A stretch of 64,000 nucleotides of DNA from NCBI RefSeq assembly GCF_042646065.1, contig NZ_JBHRTA010000060.1, positions 49,956 through 113,955 of the forward strand. Direction: 5' to 3'. A program made the translations under genes and the position numbers. The notes under the pieces are model-generated. The model was not told where the DNA came from, did no database searches, and saw only the letters and a program-made list of their open reading frames with translations. This document shows, piece after piece, positions 35,225 through 44,750 of the stretch (positions are counted from its first letter, which is position 1; each line of letters begins with the position of its first letter). This stretch comes from Parapedobacter deserti. Lineage in GTDB: Bacteria > Bacteroidota > Bacteroidia > Sphingobacteriales > Sphingobacteriaceae.

Positions 35225-36748
35225 TCAGCGGCTTAGCCGCTGAATCAGGTCGTCAGTGAGCTTATCAGCCTGCGTAACGTTGAACCACAGCGCGTTGACA
35301 TCATGCTGAAGGCCGATCAACGGATGTCCGATGGCATAGAAAGGGGAGTGAGATGTCACATCCTGTGTCAGAATGCGCATGGTATTAAGGTCCGCCATCA
35401 AGCCACCTGGCCCGTATTCCTCAATATAACCTCGTTTCAGCAGCTGTTGCAGAAGCGGCAAGTCGTCCATTTGTTGTAGCGACGTGGCAGGGCCAGAGGC
35501 GTTGATTACAAAATCTGCACGGTACGATTTGCCATCGTTTGTTTTGAGTATAAAGTGATTTCCGTTCCATTCAATGTCGTCACTGTGACCGATGACAAGG
35601 AGTTGGCCAGATTCCAGCATTTGCTTTAACTTAATGCCGTTTTCCATTGGAATTGCGTGCCAATTAATATCCACATCGGTCTTTATCCATTTTCCAAACA
35701 GCAGTTTTTGGTCGGCCGGCAACATTTTCCAGATGGGATAGGATTCATAACGTAAGGAATAGAGAATGCGCTGGACGATGCTATGGCCACCCAGCGCATC
35801 TTGGATATCCTTCGTCAGTAGCTTCAGTGGATCTTTGCCTCTCCGCTCTTCAGCCTTCCAGTTAACCTGCTGTTGGAGATGCTGCTCAGCTTCAGCACGG
35901 AGAAACCGTATTAGGTCTTTGACACGCAAGGGTCTTTGCGTTTCACGGATTAGTTTCCGTATGTTGGAAAGGGTAAGTATCTTTCGCTCGTATGGTGCCT
36001 CTATGGGGGGCTGTACCCTGGGTAGCAACCCTTCTAATGAAAAAAAGCTGATGGTACCTTTATGGCCGTTTTCGACCAACGTGATCATCGCGTCTATAGC
36101 CGTAAGACTGCTCCCAACGATGCCGACACGGGCGTACTTGTCCGTTACCGTGGTCAGTATTCGTCCAGCCGGCCAGGGGGAGGGAATATAAGCATGTAAG
36201 TTCTCGAGGTGAGTGAAGTTGTTTGAACGAGGGTTTCCTGTAGCCAGGATTACATAGTCGGCTATGTATCTGTTGCAGCCGCTAGCCACCAATATGACTT
36301 TTTGATCTCCTGTGATCTCAGCATCGATGATTTCGGCCCGTTCCTTTTTTACTGTGATGCCATGCCGCCCTGCCTCTTGCTGATAGTAGTTTAGCATAGC
36401 TTGTACATATTCCCCATAGCGCATGCGGGGTGGGTACGCGTTTGGATGTATATGCTGGTCGAGACGATTCCCGAGGGATTGCTGGTGGCTTTGCATCCAC
36501 TGCACAAAATGCAGCGGTTCATCGGGAAATATCCCCATCAGTCCCGCCCGTGTGTTTAGGAGGTGACCCTCCTGTCCGGTGCCGTATGCCAGTCCCGGAC
36601 CGAACTCGTTCCTTTTTTCAAAAAGAATGATGGATATTGGATCGATTTTCGCCGAAACAATATGTTTAATGACCAGCTGGATAAGACAGGCTACCCCGCT
36701 GGCACCGGCTCCAACGATAGCAATGGTTGTTTTATATTGCGTGCCCAT
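35225..36748 (-). CDS. FAD/NAD(P)-binding oxidoreductase (NAD_binding_9 family)
   Basis: A 507-residue flavoprotein. The N-terminal dinucleotide-binding motif is IAIVGAGASGVACLIQL, followed by the second family element FGPGLAYGTG and HLLNTRAGLMGIFPDEP. A second Rossmann motif (ARVGIVGSSLTAIDAMITL) suggests NAD(P)H binding, and FVINASGPATSLQ is the usual return motif. The family is large and the substrate unknown. ATG at 36748 is preferred to a TTG 12 nt upstream. It stands next to the OmpA breakpoint but is itself intact. Confidence 0.88.
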   Translation of the reverse strand: MGTQYKTTIAIVGAGASGVACLIQLVIKHIVSAKIDPISIILFEKRNEFGPGLAYGTGQEGHLLNTRAGLMGIFPDEPLHFVQWMQSHQQSLGNRLDQHIHPNAYPPRMRYGEYVQAMLNYYQQEAGRHGITVKKERAEIIDAEITGDQKVILVASGCNRYIADYVILATGNPRSNNFTHLENLHAYIPSPWPAGRILTTVTDKYARVGIVGSSLTAIDAMITLVENGHKGTISFFSLEGLLPRVQPPIEAPYERKILTLSNIRKLIRETQRPLRVKDLIRFLRAEAEQHLQQQVNWKAEERRGKDPLKLLTKDIQDALGGHSIVQRILYSLRYESYPIWKMLPADQKLLFGKWIKTDVDINWHAIPMENGIKLKQMLESGQLLVIGHSDDIEWNGNHFILKTNDGKSYRADFVINASGPATSLQQMDDLPLLQQLLKRGYIEEYGPGGLMADLNTMRILTQDVTSHSPFYAIGHPLIGLQHDVNALWFNVTQADKLTDDLIQRLSR

Positions 36749-36819
36749 ATGGTTTAACAACCTAACTGTGGCGGCAATTGTTTAGGTGAGTATCGTGTCC
36801 GTGCCTTTTGACGATTGTT

Positions 36820-37635
36820 TCAATACTGCTCATCTTTTGATGGGAACTCTGAAGCTTTCACATCGCGGATATAACGGCCTACGGCTTCTCCGATCGCTTC
36901 GTAAAGATTCAGGTACTGGCGGAGGAACTTAGGTTTAAAGCCCTTGTTGATGCCGAGCATGTCGTGCACTACCAGTACTTGGCCGTCACATCCAGGACCC
37001 GCGCCGATACCAATGGTGGGGATTGCTAAGCTTGCCGTAACCTCCGCTGCCAGCGTTGCTGGGATTTTCTCCAGGACGACGCCGAAACAACCAGCTTCTT
37101 CCAGTAGTTTTGCATCGACCTTCAGCTTGCTGGCTTCGGCTTCTTCCTTAGCCCTGACGGTATAGGTGCCGAATTTGTAGATTGACTGCGGAGTGAGGCC
37201 GAGGTGGCCCATGACCGGGATGCCAGCATTGACGATCCGCCGTACCGTTTCGTGAATTTCAACGCCACCTTCTACCTTTACAGCGTGGGCACCGGTTTCC
37301 TTCATCACGCGCACGGCGGCCTTCAGCGCGTCGCCGCTATCGCCCTGGTAAGTGCCGAAGGGCAGGTCGACGACGACGAGGGCACGTTTGGCAGCCCGGA
37401 CAACTGCAGATGCATGGAGCATCATTTCTTCCAGTGTGATGGGTACGGTAGTTTCATAACCGGCCATCACATTGGCTGCGGAATCACCAACGAGGATGAT
37501 GTCTATGCCAGCGTCGTCCAGTATACGCGCCATTGAATAGTCATAACCGGTGAGCACGGCAATTTTTTCGCCATTAACTTTCATTTGGCGGACGCTATGG
37601 GTGGTGATACGTTTGATTTCCCTATTTACAGACAT
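36820..37635 (-). CDS. panB: Ketopantoate hydroxymethyltransferase
   Basis: The first committed step of pantothenate (coenzyme A) synthesis, moving a one-carbon unit from methylene-THF to 2-oxoisovalerate. The 271 residues are full length. Family motifs include KIAVLTGYDYSMARILDDAG, VGDSAANVMAGYETT (metal-binding Asp), MGHLGLTPQS and IGIGAGPGCDGQVLVVHDMLG. panC is not adjacent. Confidence 0.97.
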   Translation of the reverse strand: MSVNREIKRITTHSVRQMKVNGEKIAVLTGYDYSMARILDDAGIDIILVGDSAANVMAGYETTVPITLEEMMLHASAVVRAAKRALVVVDLPFGTYQGDSGDALKAAVRVMKETGAHAVKVEGGVEIHETVRRIVNAGIPVMGHLGLTPQSIYKFGTYTVRAKEEAEASKLKVDAKLLEEAGCFGVVLEKIPATLAAEVTASLAIPTIGIGAGPGCDGQVLVVHDMLGINKGFKPKFLRQYLNLYEAIGEAVGRYIRDVKASEFPSKDEQY

Positions 37636-37699
37636 AAAACAAACGTAGTAAAAAACGTCATTGAACGCAAGAATTATTAGCAGGTTTTACCATAAGAGG

Positions 37700-37707
37700 T
37701 AATTTTG
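37700..37707 (+). promoter_or_regulatory. -7 box before the universal stress protein gene
   Basis: TAATTTTG fits TAnnTTTG exactly and lies 37 nt before the ATG. No TTG is found at the usual -33 distance, so the promoter may need an activator. Confidence 0.5.
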
Positions 37708-37744
37708 TCAACACAAAGTTTACCGTTTAGTTGTAATAATAAAC

Positions 37745-38569
37745 ATGAAGACGATCTTAGTTCCCACTGACTTTTCAGAAAATGCGTTTGTAGCAGCGGA
37801 GTATGCATGCTCGCTGGCGAACGAATCGAAACAAAAGGTGCAATTGCTGCATGTGTATATTGCGCTGTATTCGGGCTACCGAGAGGAAGGCAACAGCGTC
37901 AAACAGATCCGGTGGGCCGAAACAGAATCTGCAGAGGCCATGAAAAACCTGGTAGCGAATTTGAGTAGGCAATTTCCGGAAGTGGACGTGGAAGGAGAAT
38001 GTATAAAGGGCTTTATGATTGAGGTTGTCGCTGACAAGCTTCAGAAAGGCGAAAGTTCTTTGGTCGTGATGGGTACTAAAGGAGTCACGAACATCACCGA
38101 AAGTCTTTTAGGCAGCACAACCTATGAGGTGATCAAGAAATCGCCCGTACCAGTTTTGGTGGTTCCCATGGATGCGCCTGAGTTTTCATTCCGACGGATT
38201 GGTTTTTTCACCGCGTGTGACGATCAGGAATTGGATGCCTTGTTGGCTTTGCAGCAAGCGATCAACCTTAGGCCGCAGCTATCCATGCTCCACTTTTATA
38301 AGGCTGATGAAAAAGCCCCCGAAAAAGAACTCGGACGCTGGCAGCGTAAGGTAGAAGAGGCTTATCCCGACTGGCGCGTTTCCTGCAAGGCCGTAGCCGT
38401 GGAAAAAGTGGATGTCAATGCGGTGACACAAACTGCCAAATCGGAAGGATTAAACCTGCTGGTGTTTGCGAGGCCCAGTAAGTCGTTTTTTCAGAAGGTT
38501 TTCGAACCGAGCCTGACCAAAGCAATCGCAAATTATCCGACCATTCCCTCGCTATTCATCAACACATGA
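37745..38569 (+). CDS. Universal stress protein, two-domain
   Basis: A 274-residue UspA-family protein. The first domain starts KTILVPTDFSENAFVAAEYA and has the ATP-binding signature G-x2-G-x9-GST as GTKGVTNITESLLGST (about residues 122-138). The second half (RRIGFFTACDDQE onward) keeps the fold pattern but lacks that signature, so only the first domain should bind nucleotide. Such proteins are typically induced by starvation or low oxygen; no partner is evident here. Confidence 0.92.
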   Translation: MKTILVPTDFSENAFVAAEYACSLANESKQKVQLLHVYIALYSGYREEGNSVKQIRWAETESAEAMKNLVANLSRQFPEVDVEGECIKGFMIEVVADKLQKGESSLVVMGTKGVTNITESLLGSTTYEVIKKSPVPVLVVPMDAPEFSFRRIGFFTACDDQELDALLALQQAINLRPQLSMLHFYKADEKAPEKELGRWQRKVEEAYPDWRVSCKAVAVEKVDVNAVTQTAKSEGLNLLVFARPSKSFFQKVFEPSLTKAIANYPTIPSLFINT

Positions 38570-38707
38570 CGATGAAGCAGTGCTGCCCTAGGTCGTTTGC
38601 ACTCCATATATTCCGCTAAAAAGGCTTTCAATGGCCGCGGAGAGATCGATAAATTCTTTTTTAAAAGAAATTTATCTAAGTTTACCGGATTCGCAAAATA
38701 ACTTGGG

Positions 38708-39592
38708 ATGAACGGGAATACATTATCTGCCGGAGAACGCTGGCATGCGGCGCTCAGCGCCGAGCGGCCGCTGCAAATCGTTGGAGCGATAAACGCAAAT
38801 CATGCATTGCTTGCGACTCAAGCTGGGTTCAAGGCGATTTATTTATCCGGCGGGGGCGTTGCTGCCGGCTCTTTAGGGGTACCCGATTTAGGAATATCAT
38901 CGCTGCATGATGTACTGGTCGATGTGGAGCGCATCACGGATGTCTGTGACACGCCACTGCTGGTCGACGTGGATACTGGTTTCGGCCCTTCTGCATTCAA
39001 TGTAGCACGAACGGTAAAGAGCTTGGTCAAGGCTGGGGCAGCGGCATTGCACATGGAGGATCAGGTGGGGGCGAAGCGATGCGGGCACCGCCCGAATAAA
39101 GAACTGGTCAGCACATCCGAAATGGTAGACCGGCTGAAAGCAGCTGTTGATGCGCGAACTGATCACCGCTTTGCCATCGGCGCACGCACTGATGCACTGG
39201 CCAACGAGGGATTATCCGCGACGTTGGAGCGGGCTGTAGCCTACGCCGAAGCAGGGGCAGATTTCATCTTTGCCGAGGCGGTGACGGAGCTCGCACAATA
39301 CCGTGCGTTCGCAGAAGCGACGGGCCTCCCGGTGCTGGCCAATATCACGGAGTTTGGCATGACGCCGTTGTGGACGGTTAGCGAACTTGCGGATGCTGGC
39401 ATCGGTTTGGTGCTGTATCCATTGTCTGCGTTCCGTGCGGCCAACAAGGCGGCCATGAATGTTTACCAGCATATCCGCACAGATGGAACCCAACAGCATG
39501 TGCTGGATACGATGCAGACCCGCGCTGAACTGTATGATAGCATCGGCTACCATGATTTTGAGCAGAAACTGGATGAATTGTATGGTAAGTAG
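38708..39592 (+). CDS. prpB: 2-methylisocitrate lyase
   Basis: The last step of the 2-methylcitrate cycle, splitting methylisocitrate into pyruvate and succinate. The 294 residues fit PrpB. The active-site motif KRCGHRPNKELV and the metal-binding VDVDTGFG are present, as is AIYLSGGGVAAGSLGVPDLG, which is typical of PrpB rather than isocitrate lyase. prpC starts 24 nt downstream and prpD after that, so the three encode a complete propionyl-CoA route apart from the initial acyl-CoA synthetase and aconitase steps. Confidence 0.96.
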   Translation: MNGNTLSAGERWHAALSAERPLQIVGAINANHALLATQAGFKAIYLSGGGVAAGSLGVPDLGISSLHDVLVDVERITDVCDTPLLVDVDTGFGPSAFNVARTVKSLVKAGAAALHMEDQVGAKRCGHRPNKELVSTSEMVDRLKAAVDARTDHRFAIGARTDALANEGLSATLERAVAYAEAGADFIFAEAVTELAQYRAFAEATGLPVLANITEFGMTPLWTVSELADAGIGLVLYPLSAFRAANKAAMNVYQHIRTDGTQQHVLDTMQTRAELYDSIGYHDFEQKLDELYGK

Positions 39593-39616
39593 TTTGGAAG
39601 TAAACAGTCGTAAAAT

Positions 39617-40774
39617 ATGAGTGAAAACAATCAACAAACCGGGTTTAAACCGAAGAAATCCGTGGCCTTGTCTGGCGTAGCAGCAGGTAACACGGCATTA
39701 TGCACGGTGGGCAAGAGCGGCAACGACCTGCATTACAGGGGGTACGACATCCTTGATCTGGCCGAGGGCGCTTCTTTCGAGGAGGTAGCTCATTTGCTCA
39801 TTCATGGAGAATTACCCACGCCGCCGCAGTTGCGGGCGTACGAAAGTAAATTGAAGTCGCTGAGGGGGCTGCCGCAGGTGGCAAGAGGTGTGCTGGAACG
39901 AATCCCCCCCGCAGCGCACCCCATGGATGTGCTCCGGACCTACACTTCAATATTGGGAACCGTCCATCCCGAAAAGGAGGACCACAACCCGGTAGGGGCC
40001 CGCGACATTGCCGATAGGTTGCTGGCATCATACGCGTCCGCACTGGTGTACTGGTACCACTACGCGCATCGTGGTAAGCGCATTGACGTAGAAACGGACG
40101 AAACGTCCATTGGTGCGCATTTTCTGCACCTGCTCCATGGCGAGGCGCCGTCGGCATCCTGGCGTGAGGCAATGGCAATTTCACTCAATCTTTATGCAGA
40201 ACACGAATTCAACGCATCTACCTTTACCGGTCGTGTGATTGCGGGGACCGGATCGGATATGTATTCCTGCATCACAGGAAGCATTGGTGCGTTGCGAGGC
40301 CCGAAGCATGGCGGCGCCAACGAAGTGGCGTTCGAGATACTAAGCAGGTATGCCAATACTGATGAGGCAGCAGCAGATATCAGGAGACGCTTGGAGCGGA
40401 AGGAGGTCATTATCGGATTCGGGCATCCGGTATATACCATTGCTGATCCCCGCAATGTGGTCATCAAGAAAGTAGCCCGGCAGTTGTCGGAAGATTCGGG
40501 CGATATGACGCTGTTCAGTATTGCCGAGCGGCTGGAATCGCTGATGTGGGAGGAGAAAAGGATGTTTCCGAACCTAGATTGGTTTTCGGCCGTATCCTAT
40601 CACCTGATGGGTATCCCAACGGCTTTCTTTACGCCGCTATTTGTAATCGCACGGGTGACGGGGTGGAGTGCCCATATCATCGAACAACGGCAGGATGGCA
40701 AAATTATCCGGCCGAGCGCGAACTATACGGGGCCGGAGCCACGGGAATTTGTGCCGTTGGGTGACCGCTCATAA
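39617..40774 (+). CDS. prpC: 2-methylcitrate synthase
   Basis: This enzyme condenses propionyl-CoA with oxaloacetate. The 385 residues and the context between prpB and prpD favour PrpC over ordinary citrate synthase. Catalytic His residues lie in GPKHGGANEVAFEIL and GFGHPVYTIADPRN, with the active-site Asp in the later PNLDWFSAVSYHLMGIP. The N-terminal KKSVALSGVAAGNTALCTVG is characteristic of methylcitrate synthases. Confidence 0.96.
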   Translation: MSENNQQTGFKPKKSVALSGVAAGNTALCTVGKSGNDLHYRGYDILDLAEGASFEEVAHLLIHGELPTPPQLRAYESKLKSLRGLPQVARGVLERIPPAAHPMDVLRTYTSILGTVHPEKEDHNPVGARDIADRLLASYASALVYWYHYAHRGKRIDVETDETSIGAHFLHLLHGEAPSASWREAMAISLNLYAEHEFNASTFTGRVIAGTGSDMYSCITGSIGALRGPKHGGANEVAFEILSRYANTDEAAADIRRRLERKEVIIGFGHPVYTIADPRNVVIKKVARQLSEDSGDMTLFSIAERLESLMWEEKRMFPNLDWFSAVSYHLMGIPTAFFTPLFVIARVTGWSAHIIEQRQDGKIIRPSANYTGPEPREFVPLGDRS

Positions 40775-40799
40775 CCAAAGACTAACGACTAACACATTT

Positions 40800-42257
40800 A
40801 TGACTAACGACTTACAATTAAACGGACGTCCAGAAACAGATAGAGCCATTACGGATATTGTAGATTATACGCTGAACTACGAACTTACCAGCAAGCTGGC
40901 CTTCGAGACCGCGCATTATTGCCTGTTGGATACATTGGGCTGTGGCTTTGAGGCCCTGACCTATCCCGCCTGCACCAAATTGCTTGGACCGGTGGTGAGC
41001 GGCACCATCGTACCCAACGGTGCAAAGGTGCCGGGGACATCCTATCAGCTGGATCCCGTACATGCTGCTTTCAATATCGGTGCGATGATCCGTTGGTTGG
41101 ATTTCAATGACACCTGGCTGGCCGCGGAATGGGGGCATCCTTCGGACAACCTCGGAGGGATATTGGCAACAGCCGACTGGTTATCTCGTACGGCGGTGGC
41201 TCGGGGCGAAGCGCCGCTGACAATGCGTGACGTTTTGGACGCCATGGTGCGGGCGCATGAAATACAGGGGGTGATGGCGCTGGAAAACTCGTTTAATCGG
41301 GTAGGCCTTGACCATGTTATCCTTGTAAAGCTTGCGTCCACCGCGGTGGTGGGCAAGCTGCTAGGCCTTACCCGCGACGAATTGATCAACGCGGTATCCC
41401 TTGCGTTTGTCGACGGCCATCCGTTGCGTACTTACCGCCATGCGCCAAATACCGGAAGCCGGAAATCGTGGGCAGCAGGGGATGCTACGTCGCGGGCGGT
41501 GCGCCTGGCGCTTATTGCGAAGACCGGAGAGATGGGTTATCCATCCGTGCTTACTGCTAAGACGTGGGGTTTTTATGATGTGCTTTTCGGGGGCAAAGCG
41601 TTTGCCTTCCAACGTGAATATGGGTCGTACGTCATGGAGAATGTACTGTTCAAAATTTCCTTTCCAGCTGAATTTCATTCTCAGACTGCCGTTGAAGCTG
41701 CCATGACGCTGCACCATAAACTCAAAGAAGCAGGCCGGACAATTGAAGACATCCGTCATATCCGCATCCGCACGCATGAGGCGGCTATCCGCATTATTGA
41801 TAAGAAAGGACCTTTGCACAACCCGGCCGACCGGGACCACTGCCTTCAGTATATGATTGCCGTGCCGTTGATATTTGGACGGTTGACGGCGGCAGATTAT
41901 GAAGACAGCGTAGCTGCAGATCCCCGCATCGACGCGCTGCGGAAAAAGATGGAAACGCAAGAGGATCTCCAGTTTACACAAGATTATCACGACCCTGAGA
42001 AGCGTTCCATTGCTAACGGGCTTACTGTGACGCTGTCTGATGGAACGGTGTTGGACGAGGTGGTGGTGGAATATCCAATAGGACACAAGCGCCGCCGCGA
42101 CGAGGGGATACCCGTGCTGATGGAGAAGTATAAAACCAACTTGGCACGCGTATTTCCGGCAAAGCAACAGCAACAGATTTTGGAAGCTTCGCTGGATGCC
42201 GAAAAGCTATCAGCTATGACCGTAAATGAATTTGTGGATTTGATGGTAAAGCCTTAA
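40800..42257 (+). CDS. prpD: 2-methylcitrate dehydratase (MmgE/PrpD family)
   Basis: The protein dehydrates 2-methylcitrate to 2-methylaconitate. The 485 residues match PrpD, with the conserved FNIGAMIRWLDFNDTWLAAEWGHPSDNLGG and DGHPLRTYRHAPNTGSRKSWA segments, of which the former carries the family's central Asp and His residues. ATG at 40800 lies 25 nt after the prpC stop, inside AGTC-type repeats; a longer frame upstream would overlap prpC and has no family features. It ends the prpBCD operon; its last codons contain the promoter of the next gene. Confidence 0.95.
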   Translation: MTNDLQLNGRPETDRAITDIVDYTLNYELTSKLAFETAHYCLLDTLGCGFEALTYPACTKLLGPVVSGTIVPNGAKVPGTSYQLDPVHAAFNIGAMIRWLDFNDTWLAAEWGHPSDNLGGILATADWLSRTAVARGEAPLTMRDVLDAMVRAHEIQGVMALENSFNRVGLDHVILVKLASTAVVGKLLGLTRDELINAVSLAFVDGHPLRTYRHAPNTGSRKSWAAGDATSRAVRLALIAKTGEMGYPSVLTAKTWGFYDVLFGGKAFAFQREYGSYVMENVLFKISFPAEFHSQTAVEAAMTLHHKLKEAGRTIEDIRHIRIRTHEAAIRIIDKKGPLHNPADRDHCLQYMIAVPLIFGRLTAADYEDSVAADPRIDALRKKMETQEDLQFTQDYHDPEKRSIANGLTVTLSDGTVLDEVVVEYPIGHKRRRDEGIPVLMEKYKTNLARVFPAKQQQQILEASLDAEKLSAMTVNEFVDLMVKP

Positions 42258-42270
42258 AGCTTTATCTTTG
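42239..42270 (+). promoter_or_regulatory. Promoter of the RluA-type gene
   Basis: TTTG at 42239-42242, a 20-nt spacer and TATCTTTG at 42263-42270, a full match to the Bacteroidota consensus. It starts inside the 3' end of prpD and gives the next gene its own transcription start. Confidence 0.8.
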
Positions 42271-42293
42271 CGTGACAAGTAGAGACGCTGAAT

Positions 42294-42989
42294 ATGCCTA
42301 TTACCGATAACGACGTCATTTATGAAGACAATCACCTGCTTGCCATAAATAAGCGTGCAGGATACCTTGTTCAGGCAGACCTTGGGGGCGACGAGCCTTT
42401 GGAGGATATGGTGAACAAGTACCTGACAAACAAATACAGCAAGCCCAATGGCGCCTTCGTAGGGGTGGTGCATCGCCTTGACCGGCCCGTGAGCGGACTG
42501 ATCCTTTTTGCTAAGACGAGCAAGGGGCTGGAACGGATGCAGCAGATCTTCAAGGACCGCGATATCCAGAAGACTTATTGGGCGGTGGTGCGCAATATGC
42601 CGGAGGAGCCGGAAAAAAAACTGGTCAACTGGCTCTCACGCGACCGTACCCAAAATATCACCAAAGTGCATAATGAAGCCCGGGAAGGGAGGGTTTATGC
42701 GGAATTATCATACAAGCTGCTCGGTGGATTGGATGGTTATTACCTGCTCGAGGTGTATCCGTTGACGGGCCGAACGCATCAGATACGGGCGCAGTTGGCG
42801 TCGATAGGATGTCCTATTGTCGGCGATCACAAGTACGGCTATCCGCGGGGAAGCCTGAGGCGGTCGATCTGCTTGCATGCCAAAAAGCTGTCGTTCACAC
42901 ACCCGGTCAAAAAGGAGCCCATAGAATTACATGCCGAATTGCCGAAAGATGGATTTTGGGACCGCTTCGAAGTATTCAACAGCCGATAG
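42294..42989 (+). CDS. RluA-family pseudouridine synthase
   Basis: A 231-residue RNA pseudouridine synthase without an S4 domain. The catalytic Asp is in VHRLDRPVSGLILFAKT, and the family motifs LTGRTHQIRAQLA and ICLHAKKLSFTHP follow. The target (rRNA or tRNA) cannot be assigned; the size and lack of S4 resemble RluC/TruC-like small members. Confidence 0.93.
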   Translation: MPITDNDVIYEDNHLLAINKRAGYLVQADLGGDEPLEDMVNKYLTNKYSKPNGAFVGVVHRLDRPVSGLILFAKTSKGLERMQQIFKDRDIQKTYWAVVRNMPEEPEKKLVNWLSRDRTQNITKVHNEAREGRVYAELSYKLLGGLDGYYLLEVYPLTGRTHQIRAQLASIGCPIVGDHKYGYPRGSLRRSICLHAKKLSFTHPVKKEPIELHAELPKDGFWDRFEVFNSR

Positions 42990-43021
42990 AAATATGGGAG
43001 AATAATTGTACCTTTGTTGTT

Positions 43022-43300
43022 ATGAACACGATTAAGCGGTTTTGGTATGTAGTGGTGGTTGCTGTGGTTATGTCGGTGGGGTCACCTAATGTTGCGCACG
43101 CACAATGTGCGATGTGTTCACTTACGGCTGAAAATGCTACGCAAAACGGCAACTCGCAAGGGAAAGGGTTAAATAAAGGCATTCTGTTTCTTTTAGCTAT
43201 ACCTTATCTTGCGGCAGCGGGTATAGGTATACTGTGGTATAAGAGATATCGCAGTAAGAAAACGGTAAATGTGGACAACGATCCCATTGTGTTGAATTAG
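43022..43300 (+). CDS. Small membrane protein with CxxC motif
   Basis: A 92-residue protein: signal peptide or membrane segment (about 8-26, ending AHA), then QCAMCSLTAENA with a CxxC pair, and a second membrane segment near residues 50-70 followed by a basic tail. ATG at 43022 lies 6 nt after a perfect -7 box (TACCTTTG, 43009-43016). No family name is known to me. It overlaps the DUF983 start by 1 nt, so both are translated together; the CxxC may bind metal or be redox active, by inference. Confidence 0.75.
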   Translation: MNTIKRFWYVVVVAVVMSVGSPNVAHAQCAMCSLTAENATQNGNSQGKGLNKGILFLLAIPYLAAAGIGILWYKRYRSKKTVNVDNDPIVLN

Positions 43301-43716
43301 TGTCGCTGATGGGTGCGCATACATCAAAAATCCAAGCGGTACTGACCGCTAAGTGCCCGAAATGTCGGGTGGGAAAGATGTTTGTCGGAAATACTTATAG
43401 CTTTAAAAAGCAGCGGATGAATGATGTGTGCCCGTATTGTGGGTTCCGCTTTGAAATCGAGCCTGGGTACTTCTATGCGGCCATGTATGTAAGTTATGTG
43501 CTTTCGGTGGGACAGGTCCTTGCTGCGGGCTTGCTTACTTACCAAATTTCTAAAAGCGAATCCCCCTGGGTTTACCTTGGGGTGCTTATGGCGACCATAC
43601 TGATATTCGCTCCCTTTAATTTCCGTTACTCAAGGCTCATCCTGCTGCACTACCTCACCCCGAAGGTTAAGTACGATCCCAAGTACGAGGATGCGCTTGG
43701 TGATGACAGGCCCTGA
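43300..43716 (+). CDS. DUF983 zinc-ribbon membrane protein
   Basis: A 138-residue DUF983 protein: two CxxC pairs (KCPKCRVGKMF and CPYCGFRFE) form a zinc ribbon before two membrane segments, with the family motif EPGYFYAAMYVSYVLSVG between. GTG at 43300 overlaps the previous stop by 1 nt; an in-frame ATG follows at 43309. The function is unknown. The coupled upstream protein also carries a CxxC motif. Confidence 0.85.
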   Translation: MSLMGAHTSKIQAVLTAKCPKCRVGKMFVGNTYSFKKQRMNDVCPYCGFRFEIEPGYFYAAMYVSYVLSVGQVLAAGLLTYQISKSESPWVYLGVLMATILIFAPFNFRYSRLILLHYLTPKVKYDPKYEDALGDDRP

Positions 43717-43744
43717 GTGTCTCCTAGGGCAGCCGGTATTTTTA

Positions 43745-44293
43745 TTAAAACGGGCTTGTGATTTCTTTCAACAGGGGCAGTTGCCGGTCTTTTTCCGAAA
43801 TAATAAGCTCTTCTTTTGGTAGCGGCCAATCAATAGCAAGTTCAGGGTCGTCCCACCGCACACCTACTTCGCTATCTTTATCGTAATACCCTGTTACTTT
43901 GTATGCGAACAGCGTATCGTTTTCCAAAGCGACAAATCCATGGAGAAATCCCGGAGGTATCCACAGCGAATGTGCGTTTTGCTCGTTGAGCGTAACGGAA
44001 AAACACTGTCCGTAGGTGCTGGAATGTTTCCGGATATCGACGGCGACATCCCATACGCTGCCGCGAAGTACGCGTACCAATTTGCCTTGCGCGTTTTCCC
44101 CGGCTTGTGCATGCATACCACGCAGTACACCCCTATGTGAACAGGAAAGATTGTCCTGCACGAAGGCTGCGGTGATACCGTGGGCCAGGAAAGGCTTTGT
44201 GTTGAAAGTTTCTATGAAAAAGCCGCGCTCATCTTTCCAGACCTGCGGCTCAATAAGGATAAGGTCTGCTATAGGTGTGGGTATAAATTTCAT
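43745..44293 (-). CDS. rfbC: dTDP-4-dehydrorhamnose 3,5-epimerase
   Basis: The third enzyme of dTDP-L-rhamnose synthesis for surface polysaccharides. The 182 residues match RmlC, with the catalytic His in GVLRGMHAQ, VRVLRGSVWDVAVDIRKHS, and the later AYKVTGYYDKDSEVGVRWDDP. The other rml genes are absent nearby, so it stands alone with DUF4286 4 nt upstream in the same direction. Confidence 0.96.
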   Translation of the reverse strand: MKFIPTPIADLILIEPQVWKDERGFFIETFNTKPFLAHGITAAFVQDNLSCSHRGVLRGMHAQAGENAQGKLVRVLRGSVWDVAVDIRKHSSTYGQCFSVTLNEQNAHSLWIPPGFLHGFVALENDTLFAYKVTGYYDKDSEVGVRWDDPELAIDWPLPKEELIISEKDRQLPLLKEITSPF

Positions 44294-44297
44294 TTAG

Positions 44298-44594
44298 TTA
44301 ATCGTTGAGGTACTTCATGATGCTGTCAAAGAGGAGGACTTTTTCCGCATATTCCTGTTTTATTGCTTCCTGAAAGTCGGCGAGACGGCTTTGCTGGAAT
44401 GCCTGGATCTCAGCAAGGCCTCCAGCCCGTAGCTGTACGCAGTACGTGGTGCCCTTGTGCGGAGAATCGATCATTTCCAGCAGGGATAACGAGCCTGCTG
44501 CGTGTTGGTGATCGAACAACAGCGCCTCGATACGCTGCCGTATGAGTTTCTGTTTGTCGTTTTCGACGATGATCGTGACGTTATACAGATACAT
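44298..44594 (-). CDS. DUF4286 family protein
   Basis: A 98-residue protein with the DUF4286 pattern: MYLYNVTIIVENDKQKLI, then GTTYCVQLRAGGLAEIQAF and a C-terminal helix ending FDSIMKYLN. The predicted fold is a ferredoxin-like (Dabb-type) barrel and the function is unknown. ATG at 44594 was chosen because the extra 14 residues upstream lack family features. rfbC begins 4 nt downstream. Confidence 0.85.
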   Translation of the reverse strand: MYLYNVTIIVENDKQKLIRQRIEALLFDHQHAAGSLSLLEMIDSPHKGTTYCVQLRAGGLAEIQAFQQSRLADFQEAIKQEYAEKVLLFDSIMKYLND

Positions 44595-44750
44595 GGCGCG
44601 AATATAGTGAAATAATACAGTAATCAAGCTGGTCAAAATAAGTTGTTCAATGGGGGAATATTGAGTTTCGTGCGTGTAAAATTAAGGTTGCATAACGCAG
44701 TTTTATCGCAAAATTTTTCACCTTTGAGGGAAAGAGAGGGAATCAGTTAT

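Noticed and set aside
40668..40799. Longer N-terminus for prpD overlapping prpC
   Set aside because: The added 44 residues are the antiphase reading of prpC and absent from the family; the ATG at 40800 starts at the expected place.
41361..42173. 270-codon minus-strand frame opposite prpD
   Set aside because: No recognisable motif and fully antisense to a conserved enzyme gene.
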